Source of the DNA: Sinonovacula constricta
Lineage: Eukaryota; Mollusca; Bivalvia; Cardiida; Solecurtidae
Direction of reading: 5' to 3'
DNA: 64,000 nt
NCBI GenBank assembly: GCA_007844125.1
Contig: CM017571.1
Span: 2,268,076 to 2,332,075, forward strand
The notes beneath the pieces are model-generated. The model was not told the origin of the DNA. It was given only the letters and a program-made list of their open reading frames with translations, and made no database searches. Shown here piece after piece: positions 24,702-39,500 of this stretch. Numbering within the stretch: position 1 is the stretch's first letter; each line of letters starts with the position of its first letter. A program made the position numbers and the translations under genes.

Positions 24702-24869
24702 CAATAGATCATGATCACTTGAGACAGTTCGATAGATCATGATCACTTGAGACGGTTCAATAGATCATGATCACTTGAGACAGTTCGATAGATCATGATC
24801 ACTTGAGACAGTTCGATAGATCATGATCACTTGAGACGGTTCAATAGATCATGTTTACTTGAGACAGCT
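24702..24869. repeat. 28-bp minisatellite, six units
   Basis: Exactly six units (168 bp) of GATAGATCATGATCACTTGA plus GACAGTTC. Each contains the palindrome ATCATGAT. Two alternating variants (CAGTTCGA and CGGTTCAA) are seen; the last unit is degraded. Confidence 0.9.
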
Positions 24870-25953
24870 GAGGTCAACTGAGTTGTAAGAAATATGTTCT
24901 ATCGCCATTGCTGGGATCTGATTGTTATTTTATCATAATGAACAAAGTCAATTCAGAAGAAATAGTCTTGCCGTGTTTATCTCATAATTCCTGCTGAAAA
25001 CAAAATAGGTTGAGGTGCGCATTGTTTTCATTTTTCAAAACAGTATCATGATTTAAATTGAAATGAACATTTAACAATCTATTTAAAACACAGTTTCTGT
25101 TTCAGCAGAGATCTTAATGTAATTAATGTAGGCTTTGAATCGCCAAGTATTTATAAGCCTCATGTTGTGTCTTGAAATCAAGTTATCATTTTCTTACACG
25201 AAGAGTATCTAGGGTATTAATTTTGTGTATGTCATTGCATAAATAGCAAATAATGCAGCATGTATATATTCATAATTGTAAATTGAAAAACTTTTGACAT
25301 ATGTCAGCAATAAGTTAAGTGATTGTTTCTTGAGACTATTAGGCAAATACAGGCCTAAAAAAATAAAAATGATATGACTCTTTAAGCCTGTTGCATGTGT
25401 AATGGGATCTTTTATGCATTAAATTTGAATTTTTAGTGTCATTCATATATATTTTAACGATGGTATCATTTTTGACAATAAAATTTTAAAAGAAAAAATT
25501 GTTTTATCGTCTAAATTGGGATCAAGACTTTAACAGTTCATGACGGTAATTTTGAACATCTTCAAACATTGTTAACTCTGTTGATGGAGCCTGTTTGAAA
25601 AACAATAATTTCTTGATTTGAGCTCTGGGTCTTGGCTTATACAACAGGGCTGGTGTATAAAATAAATCTCAAGGATTTTATTTGCTAAATTTTGAAAAGC
25701 TATTTTGAAATCTTGGAGCTTGAGAAACAATATGACCATCTCAAACACTAATTTAAACTTTAATAACCTTTGGCCACCGACTGGCTGCACATTCTGTCTG
25801 TATTGTCCAACTGTTTTTACATGGAAGGTTTGTAACCTTGCTCAAGTTTGGACTCTAAGCTTTAATAAATATCTAAATAGGCATCGCCAAGCAGATATAT
25901 TTAACCCTTTCGACCAGTAGGCACCTTTATGTAAACAATATGTCTTCAGCATC

Positions 25954-26264
25954 GGACCGGGTAGCTCAACCGCTAGAGCGTCAGCTCCAGGTACGGCAGG
26001 CCCCAGGTTCGATCCCAGGCATCAACATAACAAAGTCGTTTAAAATTGTACTGGTATAGCTCCCTTGCTAAGGCTCAAGCAAATAGAAGGCTAGTTCCAC
26101 GACTGGTTGGCCAAATGTAAGGATAATGTGACTGGGTGTGGTATCATGCCAGGTATTCATGGCATGCTATACACAGCGAAGGCAGCTCTGTATCTGCTTC
26201 AAGTGGGCACCATTTCCAGATAACTGAAATACTGTTGGTGGGACGATAAACCCAATAAACAAAT
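25954..26264 (+). mobile_element. SINE family B
   Basis: Head GGACCGGGTAGCTCAACCGC, B box AGGTTCGATCCCAGGC, tail ACCCAATAAACAAA. Confidence 0.82.
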
Positions 26265-26587
26265 GTATTGAATCGGTTTTACATGTATTGTTATCATATT
26301 TAGTATTAGCGGTACTAAGTATTAGTAATATTCATTTACTAGATTTTCTACGATATATATGGCCCCCTGAGATATACTTTAAAAAAAAAAGAAATGGTGA
26401 CTAAATAGTTAAGTGTGTTATGTTTCCTTTTTAAAATTGGTTATGTAACATCAATGCTTTTATATTTTAGGCTTGGGAATAATAATTTGAATAAAAGAAA
26501 CTGGTTAAAACAAAAAGTAGAATGCGTCATTACCTCATTTTGTTCATGGAAGTTAATCACAATGAAGGGAGTATTATTAAAGAGTAC

Positions 26588-26830
26588 GGGTGTGTTTCAT
26601 CCTAAAAATTTAGATCGATTGAAAAAAAATCTTAAAGTGTGGTCTTACGACCACTCCTTAGTGCGTTTCAACAAACCGTCATAAGTGCAATTGGTAGCAA
26701 ATCGATCAACAGCACCCTTAAGATTTAGTGATTTCGCTCTCGAGAGCGATTTCTGAAATATTTAAGAAATGCTCAAGATCATTCTTAAGAAAGAAAAAAC
26801 GATCTTAAGATTTATGATGAAACGCATCCC
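26588..26830. mobile_element. TIR MITE, ~243 bp
   Basis: Left GGGTGTGTTTCATCCTAAAA and right TTTATGATGAAACGCATCCC are inverted over about 30 bases. No coding capacity. Confidence 0.65.
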
Positions 26831-27075
26831 AATGTCTATAAGCAGGTCAACTAAAATAAAAATTTGTGATTCTCGAAATGGCGAGAAAAAATATGCAAAA
26901 GATCACCGATTAAGCCACAGTTTATTTAAATCTAGGCATTAATTTTTAATACATTAGGTATAAAATCAATGTAAATTGTAGTCACAGAAAGTAACAACAG
27001 TGGTATGATGATGATTAAGAACATTATATTAATGATACCCTGGTGGAAATTAATGTGCCTGGTTAAAATAACCTT

Positions 27076-27392
27076 GCCCCGGTTTCACTTAACTTCCTCA
27101 AGTCCCTCCTTAAACTCAACTTTGAGATTGTCCACAACTTTATTAGATTTCCTCTAGTTCATGTTTCACTAAACACTTTGAGGAGCATTTGTCTCGAGTT
27201 TTCCTAACGCTGCAAGTAACCTCCAACTGTTTCCTCAAGTATGGCGCTTACAAGAAAGATCTTCCACAGTTGAGGATACACAAAATTGTGTTGAGTGACT
27301 TTTGTGAAATTAACTCTCTGAGATTTCTCAGCTAAGTAGACTTTTGAGGTTGAGGAATTCCTCAACTGATGAAGTTTAGCAAAACCGGGGCC
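27076..27392. mobile_element. TIR MITE with GCCCCGGTTT ends
   Basis: Left GCCCCGGTTTCACTTAACTT, right GTTTAGCAAAACCGGGGCC. Inner parts (CTCAAGT..., CTCAACTG...) also partly pair. Confidence 0.6.
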
Positions 27393-27577
27393 TGGACAAA
27401 TGACATATCAAGTTAACATCGCTCACCCCCTTATAGCCTTTCAGTCTGCTGATGAAGTCCACATTACCGGTATGTGGATAAAAGCTCTAGGTAAGCTTCA
27501 CATATAGGTGTATGTTTTTTGAGACCCTAAATTGTTCATATACTAAGCTATAATGATGATAATATTCAGATGTGGTT

Positions 27578-30500
27578 TCATTGTTTGCCAGATCCCTTCT
27601 TCACCTTCACCACCAGTTTAAACTGCACATCACATCTGAATGCGTTCAACAAGGCTTGTTTAGCATCTGCAGTGACAGCCTTGATTATGGTACCATTCTT
27701 TCCTATAATATTCTCCTGAAATAATATAAACATAATTATACAAACTAAAATTTAAATATGCAATTTTGGATCATAATAATGTCAGTATTGACCTTGTATT
27801 AGGCAACATGTCCAAAGATAATAATATCCTAAATATCCTTTATCAATTCATTATCATTAAATTTATCAACATGTATAACATTTGATAATATAAATATTGT
27901 AATTTACATAAAATCCCTTGTATCAACATGTATAACATTTGATAATATAAAATAATGTAATTTAGATAAAATCCCTTGTATCAACATGTATAACATTTGA
28001 TAATATAAAATAATGTAATTTACATAAAATTCCTTGTATCAACATGTATAACATTTGATAATATAAAATAATGTAATTTACATAAAATCCCTTGTATCAT
28101 CATGTATAACATTTGATACCCTTGTATCAACATGTATAACATTTGATAATATAAAATAATGTAATTTACATAAAATCCCTTGTATCAACATGTATAACAT
28201 TTGATAATATAAAATAATGTAATTTACATAAAATCCCTTGTATCATCATGTATAACATTTGATACCCTTGTATCAACATGTATAACATTTGATAATATAA
28301 AATCATGTAATTTACATAAAATCCCTTGTATCAACATGTATAACATTTGATAATATAAAATAATGTAATTTAGATAAAATCCCTTGTATCAACATGTATA
28401 ACATTTGATAATATAAAATAATGTAATTTACATAAAATTCCTTGTATCAACATGTATAACATTTGATAATATAAAATAATGTAATTTACATAAAATCCCT
28501 TGTATCATCATGTATAACATTTGATACCCTTGTATCAACATGTATAACATTTGATAATATAAAATAATGTAATTTACATAAAACCCTTTGTATCAACAGG
28601 TATAACATTTGATAATATAAAATAATGTAATTTACATAAAATCCCTTGTATCAACATGTATAACATTTGATACCCTTGTATCAACATGTATAACATTTGA
28701 TAATATAAAATAATGTAATTTACATAAAACCCTTTGTATCAACAGGTATAACATTTGATAATATAAAATAATGTAATTTACATAAAACCCCTTGTATCAA
28801 CATGTATAACATTTGATAATATAAAATAATGTAATTTAGATAAAATCCCTTGTATCAACATGTATAACATTTGATAATATAAAATAATGTAATTTAGATA
28901 AAATCCCTTGTATCAACATGTAGAACATTTAATAAGATAAGATAATGTAATTTAGAATACAAATTTACAGTCATCTGCAACAGAATACAAAATTATTACT
29001 GGCTTATTATTATAATGTGGCTTTATAATATCAATGATAGACTTGAAGACAGGGTTATCATTACAGTATTCTTTTTTCATCAGAAAAGTATTTTGGCATA
29101 ATTTCTCTTACAGTAATCTGAACTTAATACAAATTTTGTACTTATCAAAACTGGACTGAATAATCAATGACTGACTTAAAGGTAGATGTATCTTTATATC
29201 ATTTTTTATCATAAAAGTATTTAAGTATCTATAATTCTCTTTTGTTAGAAATTGTGTTAAAACTAAAATGTGATCTGGAATTCATAAATGCTTGATTTCC
29301 ACTGAAGGTATGCAGCAAGCACAATATTTGTATGTATTTATCCAATTATACTCACAGCCAGGTAGCTATTTTTCACGCTGATCTCCATTATAATGCTGAG
29401 TCTGTCATCTGCACCTACATTCCAATACACAATGTCCTGAAATGAGAATATGAATACAGACTTAGTTGCTTCATATCAAGGATATGCAATTTTTCATGTG
29501 ATTATAGCGTAAACTTTAAAATTGTCTGACAAAAATATTTCAATAATAATTCATAAAATTATGAGCCAGACGAATAATGATGAGCATCACGACAAAAAGA
29601 ATTTATCGGGAGTAAACAGAACAAATAGGTTAACGTGGAAACCACATTAACAGATGCTTTATTTATCTTCAAAGGATGGTAATTAAGATACACAGCAGAT
29701 ATACCCAGTTACTGTTCTTGAACTCTTGTTCACATAAAAAGCAATCTATATTCCAAATTTGAAGCAAGTCTACAGCATGGCACCACATTTGGACTCCAGA
29801 AAAGCAGATCTACAAAGATAGCCAAGTAAACAACTTGACAGACTTTCAGTTCTTTAGCTCTGCACTTTGTCCTACCACAAGCAGTGTATGCTCCAACATG
29901 TGTCGTCTGCATACAGCAGCTTTACAAGTGATGGAAATTATAAAGAAAATTCTTTCCCAAGTAGATAAAAGGGCATGCCAAGTTTGCCAAAATTAATAGG
30001 TTCCCCTATGAAACTTGACTACGTATTCCAAGTCTGAAGTAAATATGTTTGAGTTTAGGAAATGGACTTTAACAAACTTTACCATAATCAATACCGATGC
30101 AGATGAGTGTGTCATAACAACAGTGTCACTTTCTTTAAAAACTTTAAAGGGCCTGGTAACGAAATCGATAGAGCATCGGCTCCAGGTACGGGAGGCCCCG
30201 GGTTTGATCCCTGGCTGCGATATACGAAAGTCATTAAAAATGGTAGTGGTATAGCTCCCTTGCTTATGCTTCAAAAAATATAATGCTAGTTTCACAACTG
30301 GTTGGCCTGGTGACAAGATAATTTGACTGGGTGTGACATCATGCCAGGGGTTCACGGCATGCAATACACAGTGGAGGCAGCACTATATCTGCTTCAAGTA
30401 GACACTGTTTTTGGATAATTGAAATACTGTTGGTTGGACGATAAACCCAATAAACATCAAAACAAGATCTTAAAAGGAAGTGACTCAACCATATAGGTAA

Positions 30501-33500
30501 TTATAAAATTATAATGACAATGTAAAATGCTCACCAGCCCAAAATCTGATTTTTGCTAATTTGAGTTTAGTTTTATTTATTTGTTTGTTTTTCATCTTTA
30601 AACTACATTAACAACCTACAGGGTAGACCATGTACGGTATAGCTCCGGTACAATGGTCTAGCAGAGCTTGCCAGACACACATAGTGGCCAGTTCCTTGGG
30701 ATCCTGATCCGTCACCAGGCTGCTGTGATACTGCCAGTCACCTGGCCGGGCCTTTGACATCAGGTAGTCCTGGATGTACACAATTAATACCATTAGTCTG
30801 TGTATTCTGTTAAGACATTCAAATTGTAATCCACAACCATTTGCCCTTTAAATGTACCAGTGGATAACTCAGATTCATATTGTAATAAACAGATATCTGT
30901 CCTTCAACAGCATAAAAACTTTTTTTTTCTGTATTCAATGTTCGATTCAAAGTGAAATTTACAGGTACTTGTCCTTCAAAAGTAGAAAAACTATTATCTA
31001 TTTTTTCTGCATTCTGTGTCACAATCACAATAAATATGAACATGTTGTTCCGAGAAGAAAATAACCATTTATTCCCTGTTTGATTAAGATATTCAAAATG
31101 AAATAAAATGTGTAGTGCTGCATTTATCATTAACATTATTGCTACTATATACTCAGTTCATTTGGCATATTGTATGATACAAACTTTTTAGAAACTCTAG
31201 GCAGAAACAACATAAAAGGTGGTATCCGACAGTTTGCCTACTATATGTAACAATATCTGTAAATAAGACCGATTGGAATTCCTGCTAAAAATAGACATCA
31301 ACGTCACCGTGGATGAACTAAAGCATTAGTGGTCACAAGGTTTTCTTGATTTAAAAAAAGCTATTGGTGCAGTGTGGCTCAGATAGGAAAGGCATGTTTG
31401 TAATGACAATTGTGGTGTTATGGTTCACTTTTGCGACAGGTGTAGGACATCAATAAACAGCATTTTACAAGATCTGACCAGACAACAATGGTTTACTAAG
31501 ATGTATAATGAAAATATTTTTTGGTCCAAACTGTTGGATACCACCATTTAAGGCCCATTCTTAAACAGAAGTCATGATTTCGCCCAAGTATCTCATACCA
31601 ACAAAAATAAGCTTATTTATCAAGTTTAAATCTAATTTTTAGCTCAGACTAGCACAGTTAAAGTGGCATACAAAAATATGGGCATTGAATAAATTGTGGA
31701 TTGAAATCTATGACTTCAGCAATTCTTACTCAAGAATAGTTAGTGAATACTGGCCTAAGAATGCATTTATAAAATGGTAAGTTTGTTAAAAGGTACCTTA
31801 ACTATCTCCTTATAAGATTGATAAATGAATATTTTCTGTATTCAAAAGTGCAATTTTGTTTTGAAATCAGTTGTTTTGGGGCTCATGTCACCTGACATAT
31901 AGATTTAAATTTTACACAAACACACCTTTATATCCTGCATTCCCTCTCCATGCAACGCAGACACGATAAAAACCCGATCAAAATTCTTCCATCCTGGATT
32001 TTTCTTGGCTGCGATGGTAGCTTCTTTTATTTTTGCAACTTTCTGTGTCCAATCAAATGCATCCTCATCATCTGTCTGATTTTCGGTTCTACACACTCTC
32101 CCAGGTTGGTCGAGAATGCTCAACAAGAAATCCGATTGGTAAGTTTCTTCTAATGACCTAGAACTGTTTTCTGATTGGCTGAAATTATTTTCTTTCGTTT
32201 TTTGAGAAATATTTTCAGAAAAATCTTTAGACTTTGCTTTTTCCTCATTTTTATTAATTATTTGTCCACCATTATTTTCATTTATTCGTTTCTCTCTCTC
32301 TGCATTTTCTGCATGTCTTTTTAACTCTGCTGCAAAGTCCGTTATCCACTGTTTGTCAGATTTCTCACTTTCCTCTTCCAACCCTTTAGCCTCATTCATT
32401 TCACCATCTGTTTGTTCTTTCTTCTGTCTCAAACTTTTAATTGTTCCATATTTCCTCTCCAGTTCATCAAAAAGTTCTGAAGGGTCACTGTTTTTAGGGA
32501 GGCTGGTGGGTTTGACCTTCAGTTTGGTACTAAATGCCATAGGACGCCCATTTACTATGCCACATGTCAGCTTCCGTGTGACATCTAAAGTCAGCTGTTT
32601 CCATTTCAGACAGTCAACCTGCAGTGAATGAATATTTACTTTAAAAAAGTATTATACCAATTTATACTATAAGTTCCATTTTGATACTTAAAACAAAAAA
32701 CCAATAATAATAATAACATACATAAAATAATTACAAAGTATCATCTATCACCAGATTTCTATTAAAGTTGTTTCTAAAGCACTGGGAATTTTATTTCAAG
32801 ATTTTAAAGATCGAAGGTTCAGCAGTAAAATCTCCCTACGATTCGGTTCTAGCACCATTTTTTTTAAAGAAACTTATAAGTTTAGTTTAAAATTTTAAGA
32901 TGTATATTTCCAGGTATGGGAGGCCCAGGGTTCGATCCCGCTCAAGCAAATATAAGGGTAGTTCCACGACTGGTTGGCCCGGTGTCAGGACAATGTGACT
33001 ATCATGTGGTATCATGCCAGGTGTTCACGGCATGCTATACACAGTGAAGGCAGCACTATATCTGCTTCAAGTCAACACCCTCCCAAGATAACTGAAATAC
33101 TGTGAAAGCATTTTATTTCGTTGGGCATTTAATTTCGTGGAATTCGTGGGCAAGTCAATCCACGAACTTAAGTACCAACGACATAAAATCCCCTCGGTTA
33201 GACTTTCGAATGCTAGATTTTACTTGTAAATCATGTCAACATATTTTTACTAAACAGGACATAAAGCTCAAACAAACAGACGATTTCACCACACTTTATT
33301 TACATTGTATTGATATAGAACGATAAAACATGTTTACGAACATAAGCCATTTAATCATAAAAAACGATCTATGCTAAGTAATTTTATACTGTAATATATA
33401 CACAAGCACTATAAACTGTATAGGTGTAGGGTGTTTACTCAAGGGTCTGTTTTGTGTCAGTTTGCATAGTACGCTAAATGGCGTTAATTGACAGTCAATG

Positions 33501-36500
33501 GCTTCGTTAAATTAGACCCTTAAAAGAACCCGCGCCCCTAACATCTTTATGAATATAATCCCTTAAATGACACGCTAATTGACAGGTGTCATAAAAGTCG
33601 TCTGATGAGACTCGGCTGTGAAAACATTGACCGGCTGCCGTGGATCAATATCACCAGGCGTGACGTAAGACAATAGGCAGAGTCACTCGCTAATCCATAG
33701 TTTTGCAATTGACCCTGTTTCAGTGTTAGGCCTCAGTTTCGCATCTGTCAAAAATTGATGGTATTTTTTTTTTATTTTCGTGGGTAGGGCAATCCACGAA
33801 ATCAAGTACCCACGAATATGCCCGTCCTCTTCAAACAACGAAATTTCTGCCCCACAAAATAAAATGCTTTCACAGTACTGTTTTTGGGACGATAAACCCA
33901 ATAAACAAACAAACAAAGATGTATTTTGCACAATGTACAAATTGTGCAATTAAACAGTAAACCCTCAAATTGTTTAAAAGGTGCCCAAAAGCCACTTTTA
34001 TTAACTTCATAAGTCAAAACCACATGTCAGAGTCCAAAAACACCTTCTGGGCCCCTTTATTCAAAGCAATTAATGAAATAATACAATCACCAATTACCAG
34101 CTGAGTGTCTTTACTCAAATTTAAAAGACATCATAAACAAAACCAGACAAAACACAATGTGTACCCTGCCTATCAGGGGCATAAACAGAGAGAATACATG
34201 GTTGGTGCCGAGAATGAGAAAGTTTATCTGGTGAGCGAGAAGCGAATATTTTGGCAAGCTTTAGCGAGCACTAACCATATATTCAATTTGTCCTGATTTT
34301 CGTCTTTTATATGAAAACAAAAAAAAAAAGGAGGAAGATTGAAGAAAAAATAACGAAAGAATAGCCGCTTTACTCCTTCTTTAATCAGACATGAACGTCC
34401 GTTCAAAATATAAAAAAAATTCTCCATGTCAACATATATAAATGTTAAAAAAATTCCATGAATGATTCCATGAATCGGCGAAAAAACATTAATTACACGT
34501 TTCATAAACAGCATGTGAACATAACTAATGTTTGCTCATGTGACCTATTGACCGTATATCACCTAGTTTATCCAGCAAGGCTTATCCTGCACAGTTACAT
34601 GTGAAGGCAGGATAAATGTCATTCACCAATACAATGCCATACTCACTTTATTGAGGACAAGGAATGATGGCACAGTAGAATGAAGATGTAGGACTTTCAG
34701 TATCTCCACATGAAGCTGGCTCCGGGTCCATTTGTTACTAACGTCCACCACCACACCAACTGAAAATAGGTAGAGAGGTTGATATTTTTTATATGTATTT
34801 ACCTAATTAACACATATATGGTTGTTAGGGAGACATCCTGAGAAAACTACCAAAATATGTAACTATTTAACTTAAAACTAAGTAAGCTAAGTTATGTACA
34901 TGCATTAAAAGGTCAATCTAACCATCTGGACCAAATATTTTTTCTAAATAACTTATTGTTATTGGAACCGACCTGGCCAAATGCTGTTTCTTGATGCCCT
35001 ACACCTACATGAAAAGTTTGTTTGTTGGGTTTATCATCCCACCAACAGTATTTCAGTTATCTGGAGACGGTTACATGAAAAGTGAAACATAACACCTTAG
35101 TGTTTCTTGATTTGAACACCTACACGAAAAGAGAAGCCTAACACCCCAATAGTCATTACAAACATGTATTTCCTATCTGAGCTGCACAGTTGGTTTTCAC
35201 TTAAGAAAAGCATGTGACCACATACTTTTGAGATTGTGATTTAACATCATGAGAGACATCTGCTCTGACGTCAATGTCTATTTTTAGCAGAAATCCTAAT
35301 CATACTTGTTTAAAGATTTGAAAAGGATGAACATTTTGAGGGTTTTTTTTAATGAGTTAAACTGTCTAAAAACAGATAAAGTGTTTAAAATTGTTTTTGC
35401 TTAGACTAAAGTATGTATTTTCAGCAGAAATTATTCACAAATATCCTATACAGACAGGGCTAGGAAAATTTCCCTTTCATCGACTAGTACCGGACCAGTT
35501 ACCTGGACAAAAAAGACTTGTCTGAAAATAGGCGTTCTTTTCAATTATTGAACAAAACTAACACATTTGTCATATCTACAACTAACTAACAGGGTATAAC
35601 AACAAGTTGTTACTTTATTTTTGTCTAGGAGCGTTTATGTATGGCGCATCCTGATTGGCTGTTTTGGACAGGTGTGGGCATTGTACTTGTACCGCCTTTA
35701 CCTGTTGCTGATATGCTCCTGGCGTGAAATTGACTACCTTCGTCACTAATTAGAAAATGCTGTTTATTTGTCACTTGTTCGACTGCTGATTTATGACTTG
35801 TCCAGGACTAATTTAAGGATCAATGACCACTTGCCCTAAACTATATTTTGACTTGTCTGGGATGTCGGGCTACCATATTATTTTTCCAGCCCTGCATACA
35901 GGTGTCTGATATTGTTACATGTACTGATGTCAGTCTGATAAAGCCATTAAGTCAACCATCATCATCGTCTTATCAGTATTTCAGTTATCTGGAGACGGTG
36001 TCCACTTGAAGCAGATATAGTGCTGCCTTCACTGTGTATAGCATGCCGTGAACACCTGGCATGATACCACACCCAGTCACATTATCTGACACCGGGCCAA
36101 CCAGTCATGGAAATACCCTTATATTTGCTTGAGCCTTAGCAAGAGAGCTATACCACTACCATTTAACTTTGTTTAGAAAGTAATGGTATCAATGTGTTTA
36201 CCACTAATATTTTATAGTTTTATAATTATCAAAACTCTTTTGTCACTAACTTACAAATTAAATAAACTATTTTTATGCTTGCATACTCATTATTTCTTTG
36301 GAAACCTTTTTTCAATTCATTAGTAAGTGCTGTTGACACTTGACTTGTTTACATTATGTTTGGCTGTTGTTTTTGAAGGCCACATGCTTAAAACCAAAGC
36401 ATACAATTTATGTCTAGATAGTGAACTAAAATATGCTAGATATATTCCAAAATTTATTTTAAAATATTGTAAAGAAATTTTTTATCACTGAAATTACTAT

Positions 36501-39500
36501 TATTATTAATAAAAAAGACAAAAAATACTGTTTTACAAATAGAAATAAGCCACACAGTCAATTTAACGTGCATTCACAGAAATCTTCCTCCCTGGGAGCC
36601 TAAGTCTCCCTCTTTGGGACCAAGGGAATATCACATGTCTGCAGTCTAACAATATAGGTAGTGTTCAAAACCTTCCTTACTTTTGCTAAAGTAGAGTTTA
36701 TGCAGAAACTATGGCCCAATTCTCCAATGCGGTGGTAAAGTATTGTTACATGAATGTGATATATGCAAACTGTCAGATACCACCTTTAATAACTTACCTA
36801 TGTCTACATCATGAACACTCTTCTCTGGATCTGTCACCATCTGGCCATCACAGAAATGTCTGAAAAAAGAACATCCCAAGATTATCCAAATGTTGGACAC
36901 AAGAAACTGTAGCTTTGAAAAAAGAGAGAATCATTAGGAACCAGTCTAATGAGCCACAGACACCTCAATAGATAGTCTCCGTGTGATGTCATAGGCTGAT
37001 AAGACAGTTTAAGGCAGCCATCTTTGATGGTAGAAGCTAATGCAGGCCACAATCTGGAAATATGTGCTGTATTAAACTCACCGCTGTGTTTTTATTTTTC
37101 AGTCTATTTTACTGAATTTTAAAACAAATTAACAGCTTTTATGAAGTATTATAAATATCAAAACTATATTTTGACAATTTAAAAGGTAAAAACAGTACAA
37201 ATAAAAAAGATACATTGTTCATTTTGTTTAAGGATGAGCCAATAATTTTATTTATTTATGTGTATTTATTCTTTGTGCATTTATTTATTTAAAAAATATT
37301 GTATTCTAAAAATATGAATTTCAAGAGCTTTCCAATGGTGTATAGCTTTTAATTTTTGGACTACAAATGAAGAAATTACAAGAAAAATTTAAGCTTCTAT
37401 ATAATTTATCTGAAAATCCCTTGAAGTTGACATCAAAGATGGCTGCCAAGATAAGGGATCTTCACTGATGTGGAAACTTCTTCACTGATGTGGAAACTAT
37501 CTATTACCATCAATTTCGCTACTCATTAAAAGTGACATTGACGCTCTATTATCTTGGTCTGAGAAACATGTATGCAACATATCAATACAGAATCTTATTG
37601 CTTTTGTTTGATGTTAAAGTGCATTTTCAGCAGTTTTCAACCCAACATTAAAAAGTTAGAGGATCGTTTGAGCCATTTACTGAACACTTCTCAATAAAAT
37701 GTTTTGAAATGATACCTTAGTATATTACAAGAAAACACAAGAGGTATAAGAAACATCTTTGAAAATAGTAGGGACGGGATGGGATTAGCCGGTATTTTTG
37801 CCGATACTGTGCAGCGACATTTCTATCATTATAGCACAGGAGCACTTATGAGGTGCCCAGGGACTGAACCCGGCCGGTCCGTTATACTGACACTGATGAG
37901 TCAGGCGTAATGCTGTCCCCTTAGCCCCAAGCGTTAGGAAGGAAGCCACTACTACCAACTTTAAAGTCTTTGGTTTGACCCAGCCGGGGTTTGAACCCCA
38001 GACCTCCTGATCCGCAAGCCGACGCTCTACCACCTGAGCTATTGCGGCCGGTTGAAATAGTAGAAAAAATATGTTCATCGTAAGAAGACCAAAGCCTTAA
38101 ACTTAAGAAGTAATGTTCATATTTTTGTTATCACTTACTTTTTTCTTTCCATTGCAGTAAGAACACCTGGTGTGTCGACAAAGAGCTGGAAAAAAAATTT
38201 TTTTTAAATGTTACAAAATATAAAAAGCAATTACCACTAGGGATTTTGGGATTTGCCGACATTTCTATCATTATAGCACAGGGCGTAAGGCTGTGCCCTT
38301 AGGCCCGAGCGTTAGCAGGGAAGCCACTACTACCAACTTTAAAGACTTTGGTTTGACCCGGCCGGGGTTTGAACCTGCAACCTCCCGATCTGCAAGCCAA
38401 CGCTCTACCACCTGAGCTATTTGCGGCCGGTTGTCACTTGAGCATGTAATGATTTAACTTTTTTCAAAAAAAGAAGGTAATTTGAGGTGGGTGTATTATT
38501 TTGTCCCCTTATGCATTTTTTCAAATATGACAAACTACATATTTCACATAATTTTTTTGTCTTATAATTTATACATGTCAAACTATTAAGCATACTGATG
38601 TATGCTCAACTTAGCTTAGTTTAAACCTATTTACTTATAGTCGATTGGGAAACAAGTTCTTTCAACTTCTATTAATTGCTCTCGACTGTCCACTTCCTGG
38701 GTAGAACCAGTACTCAGGAACTGAGTACCTAGAACAATGTGCAGTAAATAGTTTTGCTCAAGGACTAACATCACGTGGTCAGTTTCGGGGTCCAGTGTCT
38801 TAACCACTAGATCACAGGCGCCCACAAACAGACAAGTCTGTTGTTGTTTTTATATGACAAACAACATATTTCAGATAAATTGTTTGTCTTACAATTTATA
38901 CATGTCAAACTATCAAGCAAATTGATATATGTACAACTTACAATCTGTGTTTTTCCTTCAGTTATCATCCCATTTGTATTTTTCCTGGTAGTATGTACCT
39001 TGGATGACACTGCATGGACCTGAATTAGGAAAACATTTATGCCATAATTCCACTAGCAGGCATGTTGTTTCAAATTTAAATTTAAAAGATAAAGTGAACT
39101 GACACCAAAAATTAAATATTATTATTAAATAATCTTTTATTTGTGTAGATTTTGACCCAAGAACCTCTTGAATGGCAATCCAGTGTTTAAGTGACAATGC
39201 CAGTGAGTCTTCAGACTTGGTGCATGCTTGTTTTCTGTAGTCTTATTACACATCACAACTTGAACAATGATTACATTCAAATATCAATATAATCTATGTG
39301 ATGATTTTTTAGGATTTCAGCCTGTGCTTATCTGTACATTTGGATTGAAGTTGAGCCTAATGAGAAGTCAATTGCTATTGTTTTGGTAAGACTTCTGTAC
39401 CATATTCTTCTTGTTTTGAAATAGGTTTTTTATCAATACAATTATTTCATCAAGATCAGAGCCACCATTCAACCCTTTCATTCATCTAAACTTTATCTGA

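Larger units (their letters stand above)
23576..27577. other. Convergent spacer between ZCCHC8 and ERAL1
   Basis: No gene recognised. It holds a SINE family C, a 28-bp minisatellite, a SINE family B and two TIR MITEs, listed separately. Bases 24876-25950 show only AT-rich DNA without a recognisable family. No clear AATAAA follows ERAL1 closely on the minus strand; the nearest one seen is near 26921-26926. Confidence 0.6.
34915..36790. mobile_element. GGTATCC-type MITE region with nested insertions
   Basis: MITE pieces (GACCAAATATTTTTTC near 34930, CTGACGTCAATGTCTATTTT near 35267, and the end CTGTCAGATACCACCTTTAA near 36770-36790) are separated by two minus-strand SINE B pieces (35019-35071, 35973-36168) and a hAT-like element. 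More than one MITE copy may be involved. Confidence 0.5.

Noticed and set aside
27864..28955. Regular spaced repeats resembling a CRISPR array
   Set aside because: Units are contiguous with no unique spacers, and the array lies in an intron of an animal gene.
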